Shown piece after piece: positions 34,366 to 42,728 of a stretch of DNA of 46,598 nt. Numbering within the stretch: the first letter of the stretch is position 1; every line of letters begins with the position of its first letter. The DNA is from an uncultured Rhodospirillales bacterium (GTDB lineage: Bacteria; Pseudomonadota; Alphaproteobacteria; Acetobacterales; Acetobacteraceae), in assembly GCA_903927465.1 (NCBI GenBank), contig CAIYMY010000163.1:1-46598 (forward strand), read 5' to 3'. The notes beneath the pieces are model-generated. The model saw nothing but the letters and a program-made list of their open reading frames with translations. It was not told the origin of the DNA and made no database searches. The translations under genes and the position numbers were made by a program.

Positions 34366-35551
34366 GCGTCAGCCCAACCAGCGCAGAGACAAGCAGAAGC
34401 TGCGCTGCCATAAGGATTTGCGGCAAGGTCCAGCTTCCGGTCAGGCTGACCAGCGCGGCGAAAATTGAAGGCCCCGCGACATAGCCGAGAAAGATGAAAA
34501 TCGTCGAACCCGCGGTCGCATCCGCGACCTTGCCGGGGGGCGCAAGCCGCGCGACTTCCGCCAGCGAAATGCCATTCCAGGAAGCGCCGAAAAACCCTGC
34601 CAGCGCGCATATCAGCGCGAGCGGCCAGAAGCCGGCATCCGCAGGCAATAGCGCCAAGGCAAGGATGGTGCAGCCCGCAGCAAAGCCCTGCGCCACCAGA
34701 TTGGCCAAAGCATTGCCGGTGCGGTCCGCCACCCAGCCCAACAGAATGCGCGCCACCACCCCGGCGAATTGCATGGCGGCAAACACGCTACCCGCCAGCA
34801 CCAGATCAAAGTCGCGCTTCTCCACAAGCCAGGTGACGGTGAAGGAAAACAGGCAGCCCTGACAAATGGCGAAGGAAACCGATAACGCCGTGACGCGCCT
34901 CAGCATCGGGTTCTGTTTGAATGTCGCCAATAGGGCGCTGATGGCGCGCGCTGAAAATATGTCCTGTAAGCGTAACCGCTGCGCGCGATTGCGTTCCGCA
35001 TCAAAAGCCGGGCGCAGCGGTTGGATCACCAATATGGCAAGCACGCCGACACCAAAGGCCAGCATCAGCGCCGCCGGCCAGCCATAGGCCAGCGCAACCG
35101 GGGCCGCGATCAGCCCTGCAAGCGCGCCACCGGCTGGCGCGCCCGCCTGTTTGATGGAAAAGATCAGCGAACGATGCGCAGGCGGCGCGGTTGCCGCCAG
35201 CATGCGGCTGCCGGCGGGCGGTGTTGGCCCATAGCCAAGCCCAAGCATGAAGGCCGCCAGGAATATCGCCCAAGCCTGACCCAGGCTTGCCACCAGCAGC
35301 GCCGTCACCGCCACGGCAGTGCCCAATTGCAGCATGCGCACCGGCCCCATGCGCGCCAGGAACACACCGCCAATCATCAAATAAAGCACCGTCGCCAAGG
35401 CGGTCAGGGAAGACATATTCCCCACCCTTTCTGGCGCCAACCCCGTGCTTGCCATGATCAGCGGCGCTATCACCGGCAGGCTTTGGCCCATGAAGGAGGC
35501 GACCAATTGCATCAGCATGGTGGCGCCAAGGGCGGCGAGCCAGTGGTTCAT
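34331..35551 (-). CDS. MFS transporter
   Basis: A 406-residue inner-membrane protein with 12 predicted helices in two halves. The N-terminal half includes 'LMIGGVFLARMGPVRML' (the loop 2-3 motif A region) and 'LGLGYGPTPPAGSRMLA'. A charged central loop 'FDAERNRAQRLRLQD' separates it from the second half, which has 'LLGWVADRTGNAL'. The pattern resembles OFA/NNP-like or YbfB-like carriers of small organic acids. Tail-to-tail overlap with the crotonase gene, with no terminator between them, is notable. The substrate and direction are unknown. Confidence 0.88.
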   Translation of the reverse strand: MNHWLAALGATMLMQLVASFMGQSLPVIAPLIMASTGLAPERVGNMSSLTALATVLYLMIGGVFLARMGPVRMLQLGTAVAVTALLVASLGQAWAIFLAAFMLGLGYGPTPPAGSRMLAATAPPAHRSLIFSIKQAGAPAGGALAGLIAAPVALAYGWPAALMLAFGVGVLAILVIQPLRPAFDAERNRAQRLRLQDIFSARAISALLATFKQNPMLRRVTALSVSFAICQGCLFSFTVTWLVEKRDFDLVLAGSVFAAMQFAGVVARILLGWVADRTGNALANLVAQGFAAGCTILALALLPADAGFWPLALICALAGFFGASWNGISLAEVARLAPPGKVADATAGSTIFIFLGYVAGPSIFAALVSLTGSWTLPQILMAAQLLLVSALVGLTLRKPRQGGAFP

Positions 35552-35660
35552 AAGTGCATTAAGACAGCTTCATCGCGTCCGGGCCAGAGGGGCGCCCTGC
35601 TGACATTTTCGCAAATCCTCCCTATGTCACCGGCTCACCGCGACTTCGCCGAGGAAAGCC

Positions 35661-36218
35661 ATGGCCCAACCTGATCATTTCAAGCCGCTCAGCCCATTAT
35701 CCGCCCTGATCTTTGGATCGCGCTGGCTGCAATTGCCGCTTTATCTGGGGTTGATCGTGGCGCAATGCGTCTATGTTTATAAATTCATCAAGGAATTGAT
35801 CCATCTGGTGCTGGAAGCACCAGGCTTCAACGAACAGCAGATCATGCTCATAGTCCTTGGCTTGATTGATGTGGTGATGATTGCGAATTTGCTAGTCATG
35901 GTGATTATTGGCGGCTTCGAGACCTTCGTCTCCCGCCTCAACCTGACCGGCCATCCAGATCAGCCGGAATGGCTGAGCCATGTGAATGCCAGTGTGCTGA
36001 AGATAAAGCTTGCGATGGCGATTGTCGGCATTTCCTCGATCCATCTGCTGCGAACCTTCATTGAAGCTGGCAATCTAGGCTCGCCCAACGCCGCTTTCAC
36101 CGAAGCCGGCATCATGTGGCAGACCATCATCCACACCATCTTCATCGCCTCAGCGGTCGGCATCGCCCTGGTGGATCGGCTGACGACGGCGCCGAGCGGT
36201 GCAAAATCCGGCCATTGA
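35661..36218 (+). CDS. YqhA/UPF0114 family membrane protein
   Basis: A 185-residue inner-membrane protein of the UPF0114 (TIGR00645, YqhA) family. It has three or four helices, with the family patterns '[18 protein letters not shown]', '[33 protein letters not shown]', '[20 protein letters not shown]' and '[10 protein letters not shown]'. Its function in bacteria is not established. AGGAAAG lies six bases before the ATG. It is alone in a 109-base/126-base setting between the MFS and dctP genes, probably monocistronic. Confidence 0.92.
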   Translation: MAQPDHFKPLSPLSALIFGSRWLQLPLYLGLIVAQCVYVYKFIKELIHLVLEAPGFNEQQIMLIVLGLIDVVMIANLLVMVIIGGFETFVSRLNLTGHPDQPEWLSHVNASVLKIKLAMAIVGISSIHLLRTFIEAGNLGSPNAAFTEAGIMWQTIIHTIFIASAVGIALVDRLTTAPSGAKSGH

Positions 36219-36344
36219 GGCTCCAGCTGAAATTTTTCGGCTTTCCTGAGGCGCCGTAACGTATTAAACCAGAAATCTTCCAAGCCCCGGGATAAGGGAG
36301 CTGGATGGTTTTGCTCAACCTTTTCGAACAGGGAGCTTCCCGCA

Positions 36345-37448
36345 GTGGAACGTCGTAATTTCATTAAACAGGCCGGCTTTGGCACCACCGCCGTCGCCGC
36401 CACCGCTCTTGCAACTCCGGCGCTGGCTCAGGCCATGCCGGAAATCCGTTGGCGCCATACCTCGGCCTTCCCGAAATCGCTCGACACGCTGTTTGGCGGG
36501 ACGGAGCTTTTCGCCAAGACCATCAATGAAATGTCCGATGGCAAGTTCCAGATCCGGATTTTTGCCGCGGGCGAAATCGTGCCGGCGCTGCAGGTGTATG
36601 ATGCGGTGCAGAATGGCACGGTGGAATGCGGCCAGGACGCAGCCTATTACCATTTCGGCAAGGACCCCTGTTTTGTTTTCGAAACAGGCCTGCCCTTCAG
36701 CTTGAACCAGCGGCAATATTATTCCTGGCTGCGCAATGGCGGCGGCCATGAACTGATCAATGATTTCTACCGCCCGCTCGGCGTGCGGTCCTTTACCTTT
36801 GGCGGCACGGCCTGCCAGATGGGCGGCTGGTTCCGCAAGGAAATCAACACTGTTGAAGATTTGCGCGGGCTGAAATTCCGCGTGGGTGGCTTTGCCGGCA
36901 ATATCCTGCGCCGCCTTGGCGTGGTGCCGCAGCAGATTGGCGCCGGCGATATTTATCCCGCGCTGGAACGCGGCACGATTGATGGCGCCGAATGGGTTGG
37001 TCCCTATGATGATGAAAAGCTCGGCTTCAACAAAGTCGCGCGTTTCTATCATTACCCTGGCTGGTGGGAAGGCGCTTCCTGCGGCACGCTGTTTATCAAT
37101 GAGCGTGCGTGGAATTCCATTCCAAAGATCTATCAATCCATGATCGAAACCGCGGCTGGTCTCGTCACCGCCACCATGGTGCCGAAATATGACGCGCTGA
37201 ACCCGCAGGCCATGAAGCGCCTGATTGCGGGTGGCACGCAGTTGAAGCCCTTCTCTCGGCCCGTGCTGCAGGCCTGCTATGATGAATGCTGGAAGTATTA
37301 TGATGAAGTTGCGGCGCAGAACGCCAATTTCAAGCGCATTCTGGATAGCATGAAGGCGTTCCGCCCCGATGAAATTGCCTGGTTCCGTGTGGCGGAAGGC
37401 ACCTTCGACAACTTCATGCACGCGATGTCGGCTTCTGGCCGCGTCTGA
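36345..37448 (+). CDS. dctP: TRAP transporter substrate-binding protein DctP (TakP-like)
   Basis: A 367-residue periplasmic binding protein of a TRAP transporter. The twin-arginine leader 'MERRNFIKQAGFGTTAVAAT' ends at 'ALAQA'. 'RWRHTSAFPKSLDTLFGG', 'KFRVGGFAGNILRRLG', 'YPALERGTIDGAEWVGPYDDEKLGF' and 'GWWEGASCGTLFIN' match the TakP/lactate-binding branch that carries 2-oxo or 2-hydroxy monocarboxylates. The start is GTG at 36345 with GGGAG upstream. Its membrane partners, dctQ and dctM, are on the opposite strand and face it tail to tail. A strong rho-independent terminator follows its stop. Confidence 0.93.
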   Translation: MERRNFIKQAGFGTTAVAATALATPALAQAMPEIRWRHTSAFPKSLDTLFGGTELFAKTINEMSDGKFQIRIFAAGEIVPALQVYDAVQNGTVECGQDAAYYHFGKDPCFVFETGLPFSLNQRQYYSWLRNGGGHELINDFYRPLGVRSFTFGGTACQMGGWFRKEINTVEDLRGLKFRVGGFAGNILRRLGVVPQQIGAGDIYPALERGTIDGAEWVGPYDDEKLGFNKVARFYHYPGWWEGASCGTLFINERAWNSIPKIYQSMIETAAGLVTATMVPKYDALNPQAMKRLIAGGTQLKPFSRPVLQACYDECWKYYDEVAAQNANFKRILDSMKAFRPDEIAWFRVAEGTFDNFMHAMSASGRV

Positions 37449-37485
37449 TCTGCGTGCATAACCCGCTTCGGCGGGGACTTCTCAT

Positions 37486-37519
37486 CCGATCAGGTGGCAG
37501 CACCTGATCGGATTTTTTG
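37486..37519 (+). terminator. Rho-independent terminator after dctP
   Basis: CCGATCAGGTG pairs perfectly with CACCTGATCGG (11 bp) around a four-base GCAG loop, then ATTTTTT. It starts 38 bases after the dctP stop and points in the dctP direction. Confidence 0.9.
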
Positions 37520-37534
37520 TGTCTGGCGACCAGG

Positions 37535-37580
37535 CAAAAGAAAAACCCCCAAGGCAGTGCGCCATGGGGGTTTCTTTTTG
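37535..37580 (-). terminator. Bidirectional rho-independent terminator for dctQM (and dctP backup)
   Basis: An A-rich flank and AACCCCCA pair with TGGGGGTT and a T-rich flank, giving a hairpin with T-runs on either strand (minus-strand reading ends GGGGGTTTTTC). It stands 127 bases beyond the dctM stop on the minus strand and just after the dctP terminator on the plus strand. Confidence 0.75.
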
Positions 37581-37600
37581 CGCCTTCGGGCGGGTGCTGC

Positions 37601-37705
37601 TAGAGCAGATCACGTTCAGATGGAATCATCTGAACGTGTGAAGATGCTCGAAAAACAACGATGTAGAGCGTGTTGCGTGAACCCATGTGAACGCAACCCG
37701 CTCTA
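37601..37705 (+). repeat. Two-hairpin dispersed repeat, copy B
   Basis: Hairpin 1: outer GAGCA (37603) with TGCTC (37645-37649), inner CACGTTCAGAT/ATCTGAACGTG (37611-37638, 11 bp perfect) around GGAATC. A 14-base A-rich spacer follows. Hairpin 2: TAGAGCG, GTTGCGT with ACGCAAC, CGCTCTA (37664-37705). The plan equals that of copy A at 8391-8494, with the loop core TGG(A/G)ATCA and the closing CTCTA conserved but stem sequences changed on both sides. It is intergenic here, ending two bases before the dctM stop codon. Confidence 0.8.
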
Positions 37706-37706
37706 G

Positions 37707-39311
37707 CTACCTCGGCGGACCGAAGCTTGGCGGCGGCATGTCATCTTCTTCCACCGGCGGTGCGCTTTCTATTCGGATCGTACTCGGGTCAATCCCATGC
37801 GGCTTATCCAGGAAGAAGGTGACCGTGATCGGCATGAAAATGACGATCGCCACCATGATCAGCTGCAAGCCCACCCAAGGCAGGGCGCCCCAATAAATAT
37901 CCGCACTGCTGATGGATTTCGGGATCACGCTGCGGAGATAGAACAGCGCAAAGCCGAAGGGCGGGTGCATGAAGCTGGTCTGCATATTCACGCAGAGCAT
38001 GACGCCGAACCAGATCAACGCCGCATCCGCACCCACGACTGGCTCAAGGACTTTCTGCGCAACGGGCGCCAGCATCGGGACGATAATGAAGGCGATTTCG
38101 AAGAAATCCAGGAAGAAGGCCAGGAAGAAGACCAGTAGATTAACCGCGATCAGGAAGCCCCAAACGCCGCCTGGCAGGCTGGTCAGCCCATGTTCCACCC
38201 AAAGATTGCCATCCACGCCGGCGAAGACGATGGAAAAGCAGGTCGCCCCCACCACGATGAACGCGACCATGGAGGTGATGCGCATGGTGGCGCGCATGCC
38301 TTCCACAATCAAATCATGCAGGGGCTTGTCCTGCCAGGCACGCCAGCAGAGCCAAATGACCGATGCGAAGAATACGGAGAAGCTGATGCGAAACGGCACA
38401 GTCTTCATGCCGACCGTATAGGCAGCGACCAGACAGCCGGCTACAGCCACCAACCCGGCGGCATAGGCTGTCTTATCTATTTTGGTCATTTGCGTATTGC
38501 GCAGCACGGCAAGGATGATGGCGCCAACAGTGCCCAGAGCGCCGGCTTCCGTCGGTGTGGCCAAGCCAAGCATGATGGTGCCGAGCACCAGGAAGATCAG
38601 CACCCCGGCCGGGATGATGCCCCACATGCATTTGATTATCAGCGGCCGTCCCGTAAGTGTGCGTGGTACGGGCGGCAAATCTCCTGGCCGGATGATGGTG
38701 ATGAACCAGGTATAAAGCGCAAAAAGCGCGATCTGCAGCAGCGAAGGCCCCCAGGCGCCGAGGTACATATCACCCACGGACCGGCCCAACTGGTCAGCCA
38801 ACACCACCAGCACCAGCGAAGGCGGCACCAACTGTGTGATGGTGCCGGATGCCGCCAGCACCCCCGTGGCATACCGGATATTGTAATTGTAGCGCATCAT
38901 CACCGGCATGGTGATCAGCGCCATGGCGATCACCTGCGCGGCAACCGTGCCGGTGATGGCGCCCAGGATGAAGCCCACGATAATGACCGAATAGCCAAGG
39001 CCGCCCTTCATCGGGCCGAACAACTGCCCCATGCTTTCCAGCATGTCTTCCGCCAGCCCGCATTTTTCCAATATCGCGCCCATGAGCGTGAAGAAGGGAA
39101 TGGCGAGCAGCAAATCATTGGCCAGGATACTACCGAAAATGCGCCCCGGTATGGCTTGCATGAAGTCTATGGTGAAAAAGCCCTGCGCCATGGAAATCAT
39201 GCCGAAGAACAGACCCACAGACGCGAGCGAAAAGGCCACCGGAAAGCCAATAATCAAGAATACGACCAGCCCCGCGAACATCAGGGCCGGCATCCATTCC
39301 AAAGGTATCAT
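37707..39311 (-). CDS. dctM: TRAP transporter large permease DctM
   Basis: A 534-residue inner-membrane ion-coupled permease, the transport channel of the TRAP system. Many helices are visible. Family motifs include 'IPFFTLMGAILEKCGLAEDML', 'GLGYSVIIVGFILGAITGTVAAQV', 'YATGVLAASGTITQLVPPSLVLVVLADQLG' and 'LTSLPGGVWGFLIAVNLLVFFLAFFLDFFEIAFIIVPML' (all split across helices). It is about 100 residues longer than the commonest DctM, as in the TakM/mannitol-chloroaromatic branch. That agrees with the TakP-like binding protein. The C-terminus is hydrophilic and Pro-rich. Its ATG overlaps the dctQ stop by four bases. Confidence 0.94.
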   Translation of the reverse strand: MIPLEWMPALMFAGLVVFLIIGFPVAFSLASVGLFFGMISMAQGFFTIDFMQAIPGRIFGSILANDLLLAIPFFTLMGAILEKCGLAEDMLESMGQLFGPMKGGLGYSVIIVGFILGAITGTVAAQVIAMALITMPVMMRYNYNIRYATGVLAASGTITQLVPPSLVLVVLADQLGRSVGDMYLGAWGPSLLQIALFALYTWFITIIRPGDLPPVPRTLTGRPLIIKCMWGIIPAGVLIFLVLGTIMLGLATPTEAGALGTVGAIILAVLRNTQMTKIDKTAYAAGLVAVAGCLVAAYTVGMKTVPFRISFSVFFASVIWLCWRAWQDKPLHDLIVEGMRATMRITSMVAFIVVGATCFSIVFAGVDGNLWVEHGLTSLPGGVWGFLIAVNLLVFFLAFFLDFFEIAFIIVPMLAPVAQKVLEPVVGADAALIWFGVMLCVNMQTSFMHPPFGFALFYLRSVIPKSISSADIYWGALPWVGLQLIMVAIVIFMPITVTFFLDKPHGIDPSTIRIESAPPVEEDDMPPPSFGPPR

Positions 39312-39853
39312 TGCACTGGCCTCTCGTAATGGGCTTCAAGGTCGGGGATGTCATAGCCCCGCAGCGCGGCAACGCGCTTGATGAGTTCCGAAATGCCTTG
39401 CAGCGTCAGTAACCCAAAGCCCAGGGGTATCAGGAATTTCACCGGCCAGCGCAGCAAGCCGCCGGCATTGCTGGACCATTCATTCATATGGAAGGACTGA
39501 TAGAAGAAGGGCCAGGATAGCCAGCCAATCAGGATGCAGGCCGGCAGCAGGAAGACGATAATGCCCGCGATATCGAGCTGTATCTGCCCACGCCGCGATA
39601 ACATCATGTACAGGATATCCACCCGCACATGTTCATTGCGCTTCAGCGTATAGCTGGCGCCAAGCATGACGATGGCTGCATACATATACCATTGCAGCTC
39701 AAGCCAGGCGTTGGAGCTTATGTCGAAGCCGTAGCGCATCATGGCGTTGACGGAACTGACCAGGACGGCCAGCAGCACAAGCCAGTCGCAGACCTTGCCG
39801 ATATTCTGATTGATCCAGTCGACAAAGCGACTGAACGCCAAGAGTGGCGCCAT
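39308..39853 (-). CDS. dctQ: TRAP transporter small permease DctQ
   Basis: A 181-residue inner-membrane protein with four helices, the small subunit of the TRAP transporter. Key stretches are 'FVDWINQNIGKVCDWLVLLAVLVSSVNAMMRYGF', 'WLELQWYMYAAIVMLGASYTLKRNEHVRVDILY', the usual conserved 'HVRVD', and a final helix 'FLIPLGFGLLTLQGISELIKR'. ATG 39853 with GGGGG upstream gives the standard size. A longer frame to 40090 would add 79 residues that do not look membrane-like and would overlap the divergent tctC start. First gene of dctQM. Confidence 0.92.
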   Translation of the reverse strand: MAPLLAFSRFVDWINQNIGKVCDWLVLLAVLVSSVNAMMRYGFDISSNAWLELQWYMYAAIVMLGASYTLKRNEHVRVDILYMMLSRRGQIQLDIAGIIVFLLPACILIGWLSWPFFYQSFHMNEWSSNAGGLLRWPVKFLIPLGFGLLTLQGISELIKRVAALRGYDIPDLEAHYERPVQ

Positions 39854-40075
39854 GAAGCGAGTACCCCCAATTTGAACTTTTGCCCCGCTCGGATGGCGGG
39901 ATTCTATGACGATTGAGTGAAGGCTACCGGAGGCTTCAGCAAAAGGGAACCACTTCATCGGGTTCAAAGGGCGAGATTCTAGCAAAGCCCCCCTTCGCGC
40001 CCATTCCCAGGCCTGCCAGGATGGGCGCTGCCGAGGACGGGGTAGAACCCGGCCCAGCCAAATCAGGAGGAAACC

Positions 40076-41041
40076 ATGAATCGTCGCCATATCCTGGCCG
40101 CCGGGGCAGGGCTGCTAGCCGCGCCCAGCGTCCACGCCCAAGCCTATCCGGCACGCTCCATTACCATCATTGCCGCAGGTGCTGCTGGAGGGCCGACCGA
40201 CACTATCACCCGCATCGTCGCCGATAGTCTTAGCCGGCATGTCGGCCAATCCGTGGTGGTGGAATCGATTGGTGGTTCCGTGGTGGGCCCGCAGCGCCTG
40301 GCCCAGTCCCGCCCCGATGGCTATACGCTGATGATCAACAATATCGGCATGGCCGCGAGTGCGACCCTGTACCGCCGCTTGCCCTATCAGGTGCCGGGCA
40401 GTTTTGCTCCCCTTGGCATTGTCTCAGACGCCGCCATGACTGTGATCACCCGGCTCGATTTCCCGGCGGCCAACCTGCGCGACTTGATGGCGGAAATGAA
40501 CCGCAAGGGCGATGTGATCAATTTGGCGACCGCTGGGATCAGCTCTGCGGCCAATCTGTGCGGGCTATTGGTGCAACAGGCCGCCGGCGCCAAGGCAACC
40601 ACGGTGGTGTTTCGCGGCACCGCCCCCGCCATTGCCGAACTCATGGCCGGGCGCATTGATATGCTTTGCGATCAGGCAACCAACACCGTGCCCTATATCC
40701 GCGACAATCGCGTGAAGGTTTTTGCGGTGAGCAGCGCCGAGCGCCTAGCTGGCCTGCCCAGCGTCCCTACCACCACCGAGGCCGGATCGCCCGGCATTGC
40801 CATGTCCACCTGGCATGGGCTTTACGCGCCAGCCGGCACGCCTGAACCGATCCAGGAACATATCTCGGCCGCGCTGCGCAAGGCGCTGAAGGAAGAAAGA
40901 CTTCGTCAGCGCTTCGCTGATCTGCTGACCGATGTGCCTTCGGATGAGCGCGCTTCCATCGCCTTCCATCGCCGCTTCGTGGCCGAGGAGGTGGATCGCT
41001 GGCGGCCCATTATTGAAGCCGCCGGCGCTTACGCGGATTAA
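40076..41041 (+). CDS. Bug/TctC family tripartite tricarboxylate transporter binding protein
   Basis: A 321-residue periplasmic binding protein. The twin-arginine-like leader 'MNRRHILAAGAGLLAAPSVHAQ' precedes the classic 'YPARSITIIAAGAAGGPTDTITRIVAD'. Further Bug signatures are 'VVVESIGGSVVGPQRLAQSRPDGYTLMI' (split) and 'HGLYAPAGTPEPIQEHI'. The second motif has 'IGGS' where most have 'NRPGA', so ligand binding may differ. TctA/TctB membrane partners are absent, as for most Bug proteins. AGGAGG precedes the ATG. It is divergent from dctQ and ends at a strong terminator. Confidence 0.92.
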   Translation: MNRRHILAAGAGLLAAPSVHAQAYPARSITIIAAGAAGGPTDTITRIVADSLSRHVGQSVVVESIGGSVVGPQRLAQSRPDGYTLMINNIGMAASATLYRRLPYQVPGSFAPLGIVSDAAMTVITRLDFPAANLRDLMAEMNRKGDVINLATAGISSAANLCGLLVQQAAGAKATTVVFRGTAPAIAELMAGRIDMLCDQATNTVPYIRDNRVKVFAVSSAERLAGLPSVPTTTEAGSPGIAMSTWHGLYAPAGTPEPIQEHISAALRKALKEERLRQRFADLLTDVPSDERASIAFHRRFVAEEVDRWRPIIEAAGAYAD

Positions 41042-41054
41042 GCGGGTAGGCAGG

Positions 41055-41086
41055 GGCGTGATCCGGTAAGCCGGGTCACGCCTTTT
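41055..41086 (+). terminator. Rho-independent terminator between tctC-type gene and recA
   Basis: GGCGTGA, CCGG, loop TAAG, CCGG, TCACGCC, then TTTT. The long stem (11 bp with one bulge on each side) begins 13 bases after the binding-protein stop and is ten bases from the convergent recA stop. It probably serves both genes, though the T-run is on the plus strand. Confidence 0.8.
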
Positions 41087-41096
41087 GATCTGGCGA

Positions 41097-42143
41097 CTAC
41101 TCAGCCGCCGCCTTTTCTTCTTCTTCGGTCACATCACCGGAGAGCATTTTCTCAGACAGTACCACGGATTGGCCGCGAATACGCTGCTCGATGGAGGCTG
41201 CCATTTCCGGATGTTCGCGTAGGAAGTTCTTGGCGTTTTCACGCCCTTGGCCGATGCGCTGACTGTCGCAGGAGAACCAGGCGCCCGATTTCTCGACAAT
41301 ATTGGCCTTCACGCCAAGATCAATCAATTCACCAAGCTTGCTGATACCCTCGCCATACATGATGTCGAATTCCACCTCTCGGAAGGGGGGCGCCACCTTG
41401 TTCTTCACTACCTTCACGCGGGTGTGGTTACCCGTCACCTCATCACGATCCTTGATGGCGCCGATGCGGCGGATTTCCATACGGACTGACGCGTAGAATT
41501 TCAGCGCATTGCCGCCCGTGGTGGTTTCCGGATTGCCGAACATCACCCCAATCTTGAGGCGGATCTGGTTCAGGAAAATCAGCAGCGTATTGGATTTGGA
41601 AACCGAACCCGTGAGCTTGCGAAGCGCCTGCGACATAAGCCGCGCATGCAGCCCTACATGGGTATCGCCCATTTCGCCTTCCAATTCCGCCCGCGGCACC
41701 AGGGCTGCGACGGAATCGACCACGAGCACGTCAATCGCGCCGGAACGCACCAGCGTATCGGCGATTTCAAGCGCCTGTTCGCCGGCATCGGGCTGGCTGA
41801 TCAGCAGATTGTCCACATCAACGCCAAGCTTCCTGGCATAGCCAGGATCGAGCGCATGTTCAGCATCCAAAAAGGCGCAAGTACCGCCGCGCTTCTGCGC
41901 TTCCGCAATGACATGCAAAGCGAGCGTCGTTTTGCCTGAGGATTCAGGCCCGTAGATTTCAACAATGCGCCCCTTGGGCAGGCCGCCAATGCCAAGTGCC
42001 AGGTCAAGCCCGAGCGAGCCTGAGGATATAACCTCAATATCCCCCTGCAAGGATTGCTTGGCGCCGAGGCGCATGATGGAGCCCTTGCCGAAGGCCCTTT
42101 CGATCTGGCTGAGCGCTGCGTCGAGCGCTTTTCCCTTATCCAT
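41097..42143 (-). CDS. recA: Recombinase RecA
   Basis: ATP-dependent strand exchange protein and SOS coprotease, 348 residues. Walker A GPESSGKT is at residues 65-72, with '[24 protein letters not shown]' (Walker B and loop L1), '[24 protein letters not shown]' (loop L2 region) and '[14 protein letters not shown]'. The C-terminus is acidic ('[12 protein letters not shown]'). It is intact, with no intein. A LexA-type box lies about 180 bases upstream, with a long leader holding inverted CCATAA repeats. Confidence 0.98.
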   Translation of the reverse strand: MDKGKALDAALSQIERAFGKGSIMRLGAKQSLQGDIEVISSGSLGLDLALGIGGLPKGRIVEIYGPESSGKTTLALHVIAEAQKRGGTCAFLDAEHALDPGYARKLGVDVDNLLISQPDAGEQALEIADTLVRSGAIDVLVVDSVAALVPRAELEGEMGDTHVGLHARLMSQALRKLTGSVSKSNTLLIFLNQIRLKIGVMFGNPETTTGGNALKFYASVRMEIRRIGAIKDRDEVTGNHTRVKVVKNKVAPPFREVEFDIMYGEGISKLGELIDLGVKANIVEKSGAWFSCDSQRIGQGRENAKNFLREHPEMAASIEQRIRGQSVVLSEKMLSGDVTEEEEKAAAE

Positions 42144-42185
42144 GCCCTATCCCCGATGCTGGTGTGTAACTTGAGGTAATTTCAA

Positions 42186-42224
42186 CCATAACGAGATTTT
42201 GGCCATAACTACCACAACTTATGG
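42186..42224 (-). promoter_or_regulatory. CCATAA direct/inverted repeats in the recA leader
   Basis: CCATAAC occurs at 42186-42192 and again at 42203-42209, and TTATGG at 42219-42224 forms a 6-bp inverted repeat with the second copy. The cluster lies 43-81 bases upstream of the recA ATG. It could be a core promoter or operator; no canonical sigma-70 spacing is convincing. Confidence 0.3.
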
Positions 42225-42320
42225 CAGGGAGACCAGAAAATTCGTCAGCGCCCCGCCACAAGGCCCTGAGCCCTCGATTCGGTGCAAGGGGAAGATGCCG
42301 AACAGTTAGGGGTTTGGCAA

Positions 42321-42335
42321 GAACAAAAATGGAAC
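42321..42335. promoter_or_regulatory. LexA (SOS) box upstream of recA
   Basis: The bases read GAAC-AAAAATG-GAAC; on the recA strand, GTTC-CATTTTT-GTTC. This is an exact match to the alphaproteobacterial LexA operator GTTC-N7-GTTC (known from Rhodobacter and relatives). It is 178 bases upstream of the recA start, with only the 3' end of an HNH remnant beyond it. Confidence 0.75.
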
Positions 42336-42358
42336 AATTGTAGGGTCAGGGCTACGAA

Positions 42359-42700
42359 TCAAGCGTTGGCCCCGCCATGCCATTCCGCGATCTGGGTTTC
42401 CTGCCGCAGACGGATGCGACGAAAATCAAGTGCAGCAAAGAGATCTTCAAGATCCAGGGCATCAGATCGGGCCGGCACAGGCAAAGTGCTGCGCGCTTCT
42501 TCCATGAAGCGATGGCGCAGCGCCTGTGGCCCGTCCAAATAGGCTTCCTGCCACCATTGCAGGATGCGCGGCTTCGCATCGGCAAGCTTGGTGGCACCGA
42601 CGATTAGCTCGCGCTTGCTGTGACGATTGACCGTGGGTGCGGCCGGCAGAAGGTTCCATAAATCGCCGCAGGGCCAGGCGCCGGGGGGCCGCCTATTCCA
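42359..42700 (-). pseudogene. HNH endonuclease remnant (C-terminal part of a larger gene)
   Basis: About 110 codons of clear HNH-type sequence without a start. 'AWPCGDLWNLLPAAPTVNRHSKREL' (split: 'CGDLWNLLPAAPTVN' is the HNH asparagine helix) is followed by 'RILQWWQEAYLDGPQALRHRFMEEARSTLP'. The upstream part that should hold the 'DHxxPW' metal-binding His is absent; the frame changes to low-quality sequence at about 42690-42700 and runs into the Ntn hydrolase gene. From memory, this C-terminus belongs to long proteins that have an N-terminal methyltransferase like the one at 43920. The remnant ends 216 bases before recA. Confidence 0.65.
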
Positions 42701-42728
42701 GGGCGCTTCCCGCCTGCACACCCAAGGG

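Noticed and set aside
36315-37421. 368-codon minus-strand frame opposite dctP
   Set aside because: dctP has a signal peptide and family motifs on the other strand; this frame has none.
38190-39329. 379-codon plus-strand frame opposite dctM
   Set aside because: It mirrors a clear TRAP permease gene, is His/Gln/Asp-rich in a way typical of antisense, and has no ribosome site or family pattern.
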